NCBI GenBank assembly: GCA_020629335.1
Contig: JAHDDN010000302.1
Span: forward strand, 1,242 to 6,604
Reading direction: 5' to 3'
DNA from: Chitinophagales bacterium
GTDB lineage: Bacteria > Bacteroidota > Bacteroidia > Chitinophagales > UBA2359
DNA: 5,363 nucleotides
This document shows positions 1 through 5,363 of the stretch, piece by piece; position 1 is the stretch's first letter; the number at the start of each line of letters is the position of its first letter. The translations under genes were made by a program, and so were the position numbers. The notes under the pieces are model-generated. The model had not been told where the DNA came from. It made no database searches and saw only the letters and a program-made list of their open reading frames with translations.

Positions 1-168
1 CTGCTCTTCCAATGCTTTTATCTCTTCTTCTACCTTAGCCGCTTCTGCATATTTCTCATCACTTAAGGTGCGATTAGACTTAGATAAGGTAAAGGCTTCT
101 TTCAATAGCTTTTGGTGCTTTTTTCTTAATTTATCTATGGGTGATTTCTTCTTAAATAATCCGAACAT
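1..168 (-). CDS. Small Lacal_2735-like family protein (3' end cut by window edge)
   Basis: An open frame runs from an ATG at 168-166 to the left edge without a stop, giving 56 visible residues. It begins MFGLFKKKSPIDKLRKKHQK and continues with a Ser/Asn-rich turn and an Ala/Glu-rich helix (around residues 39-56, containing KYAEAAKVEEEIKALEEQ). The MFGLFKK start, a first helix ending in LLKEA and the 'LS..NR..SD.KYAEA' centre match, from memory, the roughly 55-60-residue Bacteroidota family named Lacal_2735 (DUF6435 is a similar small family). If so, only a few C-terminal residues are missing. The function of the family is unknown; the protein is highly charged, has no signal peptide or membrane segment and is probably cytoplasmic and all-helical. 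The gene lies 70 bp after the LysE-like gene on the same strand, and its start codon directly follows a perfect inverted repeat. The family call is recognition by eye and not a search. Confidence 0.78.
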   Translation of the reverse strand, partial: MFGLFKKKSPIDKLRKKHQKLLKEAFTLSKSNRTLSDEKYAEAAKVEEEIKALEEQ

Positions 169-197
169 GGGTATTGAAATTTAATTAACAATACCCA
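168..197. repeat. Inverted repeat (9-12-9) abutting the start codon of the small Lacal_2735-like gene
   Basis: On the plus strand TGGGTATTG (168-176) and CAATACCCA (189-197) are perfect reverse complements, separated by a 12-base A/T-only spacer that includes TTAATTAA (181-188). Read in the direction of the gene, the second arm ends on the A of the ATG, so a transcript starting upstream could fold the bases immediately before the start codon into a stem. It could be a protein operator or an mRNA hairpin limiting translation. It is not a typical terminator, because no U-tract follows the arm on the minus strand. The symmetry is seen directly; the role is inferred. Confidence 0.6.
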
Positions 198-238
198 ATT
201 AACAGTGATTGTATCAAATTGTTTTGCATCCAACGAAA

Positions 239-874
239 TTACTTCAACTTACTCATAGCTAACTTGATTCCAAGGAAGATAAATACCCCACCCGTAATCT
301 TATCCAGATAAGTTTTGATGCGATAGTTACTACTGATCTTAGCCGAAAGCTTAGCAGAGAAAATCGCTAATAATAGGCACCAGATCGTTCCAGTAATCGT
401 AAAGGCAAAGCCTAATGCGACAAAGGAAATAAATGGATTAGGATAAGCAGGGTCAATGAATTGAGGGAGAAAGGCCAAATAGAATAAGGCAATTTTAGGA
501 TTTAAGACATTAGTCAGAATACCAGAGAGATATATCTTGCCTAATTTCGTATCGGCATTAGCTGTATCTAACTCAAAAGCTGCTTGGCTTTTATTCGTTA
601 GTGCTTTGATACCTAAATAGATCAAATAAGCGGCTCCAGCATACTTAACCATATCAAAAGCCATTTGAGATTCTGCTAAGAGCACAGATAAGCCCAAGGC
701 TGCTAATAAGGTATGGACTAAGGAGCCAGTAGCAATTCCCAGAGCAGATAAGATACCTGCTTTTTTGCCATTAGAAATGCTTCTGCCTAAGATGTACATG
801 GTGTCTGCGCCAGGCGTTATATTTAATATCAATCCTGTGATGATAAATGCGCCGAAGTTGATAATTCCAAACAT
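239..874 (-). CDS. LysE/RhtB-family amino-acid (or related small molecule) exporter
   Basis: This 211-residue protein has the usual length of the LysE/RhtB translocator family, inner-membrane exporters of amino acids such as lysine, homoserine, threonine or leucine. Hydrophobic segments fall at about residues 8-28, 40-63, 68-90, 115-140, 147-172 and 192-208, consistent with six helices. Family landmarks are PGAD at 21-24 (usually PGPD/N), the conserved stretch RSISNGKKAGILSALG from residue 31, YLIYLGIKAL at 83-92 and the NVLNPK motif at 122-127. The substrate cannot be read from the sequence. The ATG at 874-872 lies only 7 bp after the hydrolase stop codon, so the two genes are probably co-transcribed and may be translationally coupled. 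The leader has no Shine-Dalgarno, as is normal in Bacteroidota. It carries CAATACC directly before the ATG, the same bases that precede the next gene downstream. Confidence 0.93.
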   Translation of the reverse strand: MFGIINFGAFIITGLILNITPGADTMYILGRSISNGKKAGILSALGIATGSLVHTLLAALGLSVLLAESQMAFDMVKYAGAAYLIYLGIKALTNKSQAAFELDTANADTKLGKIYLSGILTNVLNPKIALFYLAFLPQFIDPAYPNPFISFVALGFAFTITGTIWCLLLAIFSAKLSAKISSNYRIKTYLDKITGGVFIFLGIKLAMSKLK

Positions 875-881
875 GGTATTG

Positions 882-1796
882 TTATTTAGAGTTTAAAAAA
901 TCTTCTATTGCTTTAATGCTTTCTTTTGTGGCTTCCTCCTGAACAAAATGCCCTGCATCCAATTCGTGAACTATTGCGTGAGGTAATCGCTCTTTCCATT
1001 TTGCCAAATAATCTGTTGTGATGAATTCATCTTTAGTACCCCAAAGAAGGAGATAAGGCTTATCACTAATAGCATCGAATGCTTCCCATTGTGCTTGATA
1101 CCAATCGGAACTCCCTACTAATGATTCTGCTAATCGCAATAGGGATTGTCTGGATGCCTTATTAGGAAAGGGTTTGAGATAATGTTTGTGGATAACTTTT
1201 GTCAGTTTCTTTTTGTCTGCATAAGCTTGTTTGAGTAGCATTTTTGGTGAGAGGTTCATATTCAAATAAAGGAATCGCCCCAACCAGCTATTAATCAGCT
1301 TGTCCACTTTTTGAGCGGCTGGATTACTCGCTGTTTCCCAAAGCCAAGTATTAAAACTCACAATTTGCTTGATGCGATTAGAGTGAGTGATAGCCGCTGA
1401 AAGACCAATAGGTCCTCCAAAATCATGTACTACTAAAGTGATGTTTTGGAGATCCATTCGCTCAATAAATTCCCCCAAATTGGCTGCATGAACAGCAGGT
1501 GTTCCTTCAAAATTTAGGGGTTTTTCTGAAAGTCCAAAGCCTATATGATCAATAGCAATACAACGATAATTAGGTGAAAAGTATTTTATGAAATCTCGGT
1601 ACAGAAAAGACCAAGCAGGGGTTCCGTGTACGAATAAAAGCACTTCCCCATTTCCTTCCTCTACATAATGCATTTGCCCTGTTGACAAATTCATATAATG
1701 ATGCTCAAAAGGATAAAGGTCTTTGTCTAACCAATCCTGTGCTTCTGTGTTTGCGGCTAAGTTGAATAGTAACATAAGGAGTATGATTTGTTTCAT
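882..1796 (-). CDS. Exported alpha/beta hydrolase, haloalkane dehalogenase-like (Asp nucleophile)
   Basis: From the preferred ATG at 1796-1794 the protein has 304 residues and starts with a signal peptide (MKQIILLMLLFNLAANTEA, probable cleavage near residue 19), so it should act in the periplasm or beyond. An in-frame ATG at 1817 would add seven residues (MFHNNRT) before the signal; this is less likely. The alpha/beta-hydrolase core shows the oxyanion-hole motif HGTP at 57-60, followed by AWSFLYR as in haloalkane dehalogenases, the nucleophile elbow VVHDFGG with Asp125, a cap region at about 150-240, a probable acid in WGTKDE (Asp256), and the catalytic His283 in DAGHFVQEE. An Asp nucleophile is typical of haloalkane dehalogenases and epoxide hydrolases, as opposed to Ser esterases. 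The residue after the nucleophile is Phe126, where classical dehalogenases carry a halide-binding Trp, so dehalogenase activity is uncertain. The next gene is a LysE-like exporter 7 bp downstream; the upstream neighbour is a Crp/Fnr-like regulator. Confidence 0.88.
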   Translation of the reverse strand: MKQIILLMLLFNLAANTEAQDWLDKDLYPFEHHYMNLSTGQMHYVEEGNGEVLLFVHGTPAWSFLYRDFIKYFSPNYRCIAIDHIGFGLSEKPLNFEGTPAVHAANLGEFIERMDLQNITLVVHDFGGPIGLSAAITHSNRIKQIVSFNTWLWETASNPAAQKVDKLINSWLGRFLYLNMNLSPKMLLKQAYADKKKLTKVIHKHYLKPFPNKASRQSLLRLAESLVGSSDWYQAQWEAFDAISDKPYLLLWGTKDEFITTDYLAKWKERLPHAIVHELDAGHFVQEEATKESIKAIEDFLNSK

Positions 1797-1840
1797 CGTT
1801 CTATTATTATGAAACAAATATCAACTATTCTAAGGAAAGG

Positions 1841-1862
1841 AATCTTGGTTTATACCAAGATT
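1841..1862. promoter_or_regulatory. Perfect palindrome with Fnr-box-like geometry, candidate operator for the adjacent regulator
   Basis: AATCTTGGT (1841-1849) and ACCAAGATT (1854-1862) are perfect reverse complements around a 4-base centre. The core, TTGGT-N4-ACCAA, has the same half-site length and spacing as the Fnr box TTGAT-N4-ATCAA, with one base changed per half-site. It lies 3 bp past the stop codon of a Crp/Fnr-family gene and ends 44 bp before the hydrolase ATG. A weak Bacteroidota-type -7 element (GATATTTG, 5 of 6 consensus positions of TAnnTTTG) sits between them at 1815-1822 on the minus strand. The alternative is an RNA stem-loop: a 9-bp stem with a 4-base loop at the 3' end of the regulator message. 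No U-tract follows it on the minus strand, which argues against a classical terminator. The symmetry is seen; its use as an operator is inferred. Confidence 0.5.
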
Positions 1863-1865
1863 TGA

Positions 1866-2438
1866 TTAAATCTTTTCAGAATTAAGCAATTTGCTAAAGT
1901 TGGTCGAATTGATCCTAAGGTAGGAAGCTAAATCTTTATGAGGAATGATATTGATCAGGTGAGCGCTACGTTTCATAAATATCCTAAAGCGGCTCCGCAT
2001 ATCGAGCGCCAATAATTCATATTGTCTTTCGCTTACGCCAACCAATATACCTTCCACTAATTTGCGAGTAAAGGTTTCGATAGATCGGTGTTTTTCTAAG
2101 GCAGCTTTATGATTGCTATAGGAAATACGTATAAATTTACTGGGCGTAATACTTTCTAAAAAATACTTGGAAGCTGTTTGGGTAATAAATGATTCGGGAA
2201 TACCAGAAAAAGAAGCTGGATAAGTAAAAGCCATGACATGCTGTTTGCCATCATTTAAGTAGTAAGATTTTTGTATCCCTTCTTTGACAAAATAAATATA
2301 GTTTTCTGTTTGTCCTTCATCGGTGATGAGCGTTTTTCTTGGGCAAGCAAAGTCATCCCATAGAGTTAGGTACTCTTCTAATACCTCTTCCTTTATGGGA
2401 TGAATCGCTTGTATTACTTTTTTGAGCACATTACTCAT
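1866..2438 (-). CDS. Crp/Fnr-family transcriptional regulator
   Basis: The 190-residue protein has the length and layout of the Crp/Fnr-like regulators common in Bacteroidota. An N-terminal cyclic-nucleotide-binding-type beta-barrel spans about residues 10-115, with YIYFVKEGIQKSYY at 47-60 and FTYPASFSG at 71-79. A dimer helix follows at about 116-145. The C-terminal helix-turn-helix is in IPHKDLASYLRINSTNFSKL (165-184), corresponding to the usual 'IP...IASYLGIT...LSR' of this family. The effector is unknown: there is only one cysteine (Cys32), so an oxygen-sensing Fe-S cluster as in true Fnr is excluded, and the cNMP-binding Arg/Glu signature is not evident. The ATG at 2438-2436 overlaps the last codons of the CotH-like gene by 8 bp, so the two are likely co-transcribed and translationally coupled. 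A palindrome lying just after this gene may be its target, in front of the hydrolase and exporter genes. Confidence 0.92.
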   Translation of the reverse strand: MSNVLKKVIQAIHPIKEEVLEEYLTLWDDFACPRKTLITDEGQTENYIYFVKEGIQKSYYLNDGKQHVMAFTYPASFSGIPESFITQTASKYFLESITPSKFIRISYSNHKAALEKHRSIETFTRKLVEGILVGVSERQYELLALDMRSRFRIFMKRSAHLINIIPHKDLASYLRINSTNFSKLLNSEKI

Positions 2439-4029
2439 TCATAATCATTAGCGGCTGAGTTAATGTTCCATCAGTAGTTGCCAACTGAATAAAGTAAAGT
2501 CCACTTTTTAGTTCTGCAACTTCTAGTGATAAATTATTTTTACTCTGCGTATTTTCAGATAAAACGATTTCTCCTAAAACATTGATTAACTGAATTTGCG
2601 CTACTTCTCCTTCCCATTCTATAGTAGTAGCTTGAGCTGCAGGATTAGGGAATATTTTCATTCCTTTTATTTCCCATCTTTCAAGACTGGTTGTGGTCGT
2701 ATCTTCAGGCAATTCATATTGAGAGCAATCAATCAAGTTATTCAAGAAGGCAGCTCTTTCTGCTACAAATGACTTCAAGCCATAAGTTGTTCCTCCGCCT
2801 CCAGGGCCAGGGCCGCCACCACTAATATCACTTTCTACATTGGTATCAAAGTCGGCATTAGAATACATTTTATTGTCGTCAGCATAGACAGCATCTTGAA
2901 CCAACTCTTTAATCTCATCAATATGTGCATCTATATATTCAGAGTTAAAATAGAGCGCTAAAAGATCACAATAGTGGGCCATGTATTGATCATATAAAGC
3001 AGGCGTATCAAATATAGCGTCTAATAATGGGCGATCCGGATCACTATAATCTGGCTCAATCTGAATAGGGTTTTGTCCGCCACCACCACCAGGGCCACCG
3101 CCTCCACCAGCAGGATAAGATCCAAAAGCTTCATTGCCATCCCACTTAATCCACTCCCATTTGTCAGTAGTAAGATTGTGGTAAATATAATAATTACGAG
3201 CAGAACCCGTATAGCTATCAAAGTTGCCAAATAAATTATCTAAAGCCGCCGAACGCAAATATTCTTGTAGTTCCAAGTGATTAGCTAATTCCTCTTCCAA
3301 TTCCTGTGAAGAAGAATTATTAATGAAGTCGATCAACTCAATTAAGTCGGTCCAATCATTTTCCTCCTCATTCGATTTTAATTCGTACTTAGCTTCATAA
3401 GCAGCTTGATCATCGCCATAATAAACTAAGTCGGCTGCATCTCCGCCACCGCCTGGCCCACCGCCAAAATTATCACCAGCTTTGAATAAATTACCATCAT
3501 CATCCAATATTCGCCAATCTAAAAACTGATCATCTATTTGTTCGATGACGGTATAAAATCCTAAAAGCTCACCATTAAAATAGACATTCGCAAAACTCGC
3601 TCTTGGAGTAGGTACACCAGCTTCCTGAGATACATCAAAAAATATTTTTTCACGTATCACAGAAGGGTCTTTAAAGCCATTACTAAAATTGAGCTTCTTT
3701 AATCCGTCATAATTTTGTGAGCTGACAAATCTATTAAAATCAATCTTGAATGCTTTTTTATTTCCAGGATGATTATAACTCGAATTACCCTTATAGCGTA
3801 CTCCTACCTCTTCAAACTCATAAGTACCTGTATTATCTGTAAGTACTAAATCCGCCTCTATATAAGTGCTTGTCTCATAATTTTGAGCTAGTACATCAAA
3901 ATAATTAGCTTGAGAAAAATTCAACTCAATCGTAATGATTTGATTCTCTCCAAATATATTATCGCCATCAATTTGTGCATAAAGTCCAGCACTCATCAAA
4001 AAGCATATTAGTAATAGTGTATGTTTCAT
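2431..4029 (-). CDS. Secreted CotH-family protein kinase homologue with T9SS type A sorting domain
   Basis: The 532-residue protein starts with a signal peptide (MKHTLLLICFLMSAGLYAQ, cleavage near 18-19). A CotH domain covers about 32-435: VGVRYKGNSSY at 75-85, KKAFKIDF at 91-98, LLGFYTVIEQID at 155-166, NLFKAG at 180-185, GNFDSYTGSARNYYIYH at 268-284 and WIKWDGNEAFG at 293-303. CotH proteins have an atypical protein-kinase fold; Bacillus CotH phosphorylates spore-coat proteins. Lys92, Glu163, Asp271 and Asp297 are the best candidates here for nucleotide and metal binding, judged by motif only. The C-terminus (about 455-532), with MKIFPNP at 457-463, LINVLGEIVL and LKSGLYFIQL, is a T9SS type A sorting domain, predicting export across the outer membrane and surface attachment or release. 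Three Gly/Pro-rich loops interrupt the CotH domain (189-196, 308-318, 404-413). A promoter candidate lies 31 bp upstream; the 3' end overlaps the crp-like gene. The substrate is unknown. Confidence 0.92.
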   Translation of the reverse strand: MKHTLLLICFLMSAGLYAQIDGDNIFGENQIITIELNFSQANYFDVLAQNYETSTYIEADLVLTDNTGTYEFEEVGVRYKGNSSYNHPGNKKAFKIDFNRFVSSQNYDGLKKLNFSNGFKDPSVIREKIFFDVSQEAGVPTPRASFANVYFNGELLGFYTVIEQIDDQFLDWRILDDDGNLFKAGDNFGGGPGGGGDAADLVYYGDDQAAYEAKYELKSNEEENDWTDLIELIDFINNSSSQELEEELANHLELQEYLRSAALDNLFGNFDSYTGSARNYYIYHNLTTDKWEWIKWDGNEAFGSYPAGGGGGPGGGGGQNPIQIEPDYSDPDRPLLDAIFDTPALYDQYMAHYCDLLALYFNSEYIDAHIDEIKELVQDAVYADDNKMYSNADFDTNVESDISGGGPGPGGGGTTYGLKSFVAERAAFLNNLIDCSQYELPEDTTTTSLERWEIKGMKIFPNPAAQATTIEWEGEVAQIQLINVLGEIVLSENTQSKNNLSLEVAELKSGLYFIQLATTDGTLTQPLMIMNE

Positions 4030-4059
4030 TTGTGTTTGTCTACATTAAATAATCAGCTA

Positions 4060-4067
4060 CAAAGATA
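4060..4067 (-). promoter_or_regulatory. Candidate Bacteroidota promoter (-7 box) for the CotH-like gene
   Basis: On the minus strand this site reads TATCTTTG, an exact match to the TAnnTTTG -7 consensus of the Bacteroidota primary sigma factor. It ends 30 bp before the CotH ATG, predicting a leader of about 20-25 bases. No TTG-type -33 element is at the ideal distance; the nearest (4095-4097) is 27 bases upstream of the box, so the match rests on the -7 box alone. The box lies in the 140-bp gap 4030-4169, which holds no gene. No hairpin followed by a U-tract on the minus strand was found after the upstream Spy-like gene, so read-through from that gene cannot be excluded. Confidence 0.5.
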
Positions 4068-4169
4068 AGATTAAATTTCTTTAAGAAGAGCTAACAAGTA
4101 CCCTCCAGGTCCTTATTCTTTATGGCCGTTTTTTCCTAATTGCTCAGGATTTATGCTGGATAGTTACTC

Positions 4170-5363
4170 TTACTTACCTACCACAAACCTTACTGTTTGC
4201 GAGCCTAAAACATCTGTGATTCTATAGAAGTGAATAATGCCTCTTAAGTTGCCTAATTCAACATCTTCTTGGTATTCACCTACTGCTTTAAATTCGTTAG
4301 ACACCGTTTGAAGAACATTCCCTTCTCTGTCGATCAATTCAATTTTTACATTCCCTTCTTGCGTAACTTCATAGCTGATCGTATTGGCTTTGACAGAAGG
4401 GTTTGGGAATACATTGACTGATTTAACTGCTGTTTTATTCAGGTCTAGTTCATCACCCATTTCATCCATCCAATCATCCGTCGCATTGGGGTCCATTAAA
4501 AGGAATTTTCCTTTTCCGAATTGATGCATCATTTTCTCCCCAAACTTATGATGGCGATCCATTTTATCAGCCATTTCGGGATGATGTTTTTTGGCGATTG
4601 CCTTCATATCATTTTGCCATTGTTCGATTTTAGGATTGATATCTTCTCTTAATTCTTTCATTTGCGACTCATAAGTTTTAGCCATTTCTTTGACTTCCTC
4701 TCTCATTGCTCTATGCTTTTCTTTCATCGCTTTCATCTTCGCTTTATCCTCCTCAGAAATATTTGCCCAATCTGGTCGCTCTCCTTTATCAAATGAATTT
4801 CTAAATGCTTTTTTCTCTTCTTTCATCGCTTTCACCTGTGCTCTAAAAGATTCAATTTTCGCCTTATCTGTTTCGCTAATATAACGATCCAATTCAGCTC
4901 TTTTTTCCTTTAAGGTAGGAAATATATTTTCCTTAGTATAAGCCTTCATTTCTTGGCGAAGTTCGCTATGTTCTTTGCCTTTAAACCCTCTCTTTCCTTT
5001 GCAAGCACCTCTGTCACCTTCACAGCCACCTCTTTTATGAAAACGATCACCTCTATGCATTCTGTGTTGAGCGTGCATTTCTTCCAACTTACTTACTTGT
5101 TCCTCACTTAAGATAGTCTTCACCTCTTCATGCTGCGCCATTTTTATTTTCTTAAACGCTTCTCTATCTCTCGTCTCTGAATCCTTGAGTGTTTTCATTT
5201 GGCCTCTATACTTCTCATGGATCGCCTCCATTTTTTCAGCTTGATCATCGCTGAGATTCAATTCAGCTTTCATCATTTCCATTATTTTCGCTCCTCTATC
5301 TCCTTTAGAAGGACAAGATTGAGCCATTGCATTTTGTGAAACCACTATTAGCAAGAAAAGACT
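4170..5363 (-). CDS. Spy/CpxP-like coiled-coil secreted protein with T9SS type A sorting domain (5' end cut by window edge)
   Basis: The frame is open to the right edge, with 397 visible residues (numbered from the Ser codon at 5363-5361). It starts inside a signal peptide (SLFLLIVVSQNAMA, then QSC), so the start codon lies just outside the window. A TTG at 5354 is an internal Leu codon and not the start. Residues 25-100 form a Spy/CpxP-type helical unit with two LTxxQ-like motifs, LNLSDDQ (35-41) and ILSEEQ (84-89); the family includes periplasmic chaperones and metal-responsive proteins such as ZraP and CnrX. A His/Met/Cys-rich basic loop (96-129, Cys114 and Cys121) follows, then a long charged helical region (133-258) with internal repeats, a second His/Met-rich patch (260-285), and a T9SS sorting domain (314-397, with VNVFPNPS at 316-323). 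The length is more than twice that of a normal Spy protein. The role is unknown; a surface chaperone, metal binder or structural protein are all possible. Confidence 0.85.
   Translation of the reverse strand, partial: SLFLLIVVSQNAMAQSCPSKGDRGAKIMEMMKAELNLSDDQAEKMEAIHEKYRGQMKTLKDSETRDREAFKKIKMAQHEEVKTILSEEQVSKLEEMHAQHRMHRGDRFHKRGGCEGDRGACKGKRGFKGKEHSELRQEMKAYTKENIFPTLKEKRAELDRYISETDKAKIESFRAQVKAMKEEKKAFRNSFDKGERPDWANISEEDKAKMKAMKEKHRAMREEVKEMAKTYESQMKELREDINPKIEQWQNDMKAIAKKHHPEMADKMDRHHKFGEKMMHQFGKGKFLLMDPNATDDWMDEMGDELDLNKTAVKSVNVFPNPSVKANTISYEVTQEGNVKIELIDREGNVLQTVSNEFKAVGEYQEDVELGNLRGIIHFYRITDVLGSQTVRFVVGK

Noticed and set aside
1797..1817. Upstream ATG at 1817 as the start of the hydrolase
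   Set aside because: It would put MFHNNRT before a complete signal peptide and overlap the weak -7 element at 1815-1822. The ATG at 1796 gives a standard signal peptide directly.
3021..3230. Minus-strand open frame of 69 codons inside the CotH-like gene
   Set aside because: It lies wholly within the strongly supported CotH frame, and its product is a low-complexity hydrophobic translation of the shifted codons.
2791..3465. Recurrent GC-rich tracts as a CRISPR array or mobile repeat
   Set aside because: The tracts are in-frame Gly/Pro codons of one protein, irregularly spaced by about 300-350 bp and variable in sequence.
4134..4149. TCCT-N8-AGGA hairpin after the Spy-like gene as a terminator
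   Set aside because: The stem is only 4 bp, and on the transcribed minus strand it is followed by a run of A and not U, so the polarity is wrong for an intrinsic terminator.
4690..4884. Plus-strand open frame of 64 codons opposite the Spy-like gene
   Set aside because: It is antisense to a Lys/Glu-rich coiled coil, which by codon complementarity gives a Phe/Ser/Leu-rich frame that mimics a membrane protein. There is no leader or domain evidence.
5352..5354. TTG at 5354 as the start of the Spy-like protein
   Set aside because: The frame continues hydrophobically to the window edge (SLFL), so the codon falls inside the signal peptide and the real start lies outside the window.

Overview
The window looks like a piece of a Bacteroidota chromosome, most likely a marine Saprospiria- or Flavobacteriia-type organism. 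The grounds are AT-rich DNA, no Shine-Dalgarno-like leaders, a TAnnTTTG-type promoter box, two secreted proteins ending in type IX secretion (T9SS) type A sorting domains, and a small protein of a Bacteroidota-typical family (Lacal_2735-like). The exact taxon cannot be fixed from the sequence.

All six genes lie on the minus strand, so transcription runs from right to left. In that order they are: (1) a Spy/CpxP-like, coiled-coil, His/Met-rich secreted protein with a T9SS C-terminal domain, whose N-terminus is cut by the right edge (4170-5363); (2) a 140-bp gap with a good promoter candidate at 4060-4067; (3) a secreted CotH-family protein kinase homologue with three Gly/Pro-rich loops and a T9SS domain (2431-4029); (4) a Crp/Fnr-family regulator overlapping the CotH gene by 8 bp (1866-2438); (5) a 69-bp gap holding a perfect 9-4-9 inverted repeat with Fnr-box-like geometry (1841-1862); (6) an exported alpha/beta hydrolase of the haloalkane dehalogenase-like group with an Asp nucleophile (882-1796); (7) a LysE/RhtB-type exporter starting 7 bp after the hydrolase stop (239-874); (8) a 70-bp gap ending in a perfect inverted repeat that abuts the next start codon (168-197); (9) a Lacal_2735-like small protein running off the left edge (1-168).

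The spacing suggests that cotH-like and crp-like genes are co-transcribed and that hydrolase and lysE-like genes form a second tight pair. The palindrome between the pairs, directly downstream of the regulator gene, is the best candidate for the regulator's operator: a possible local circuit in which the Crp/Fnr-like protein controls a periplasmic hydrolase and an inner-membrane exporter. This is inference. No RNA gene, mobile element, CRISPR array or intrinsic terminator with a convincing U-tract was seen, and there is no gene-free stretch longer than 140 bp.
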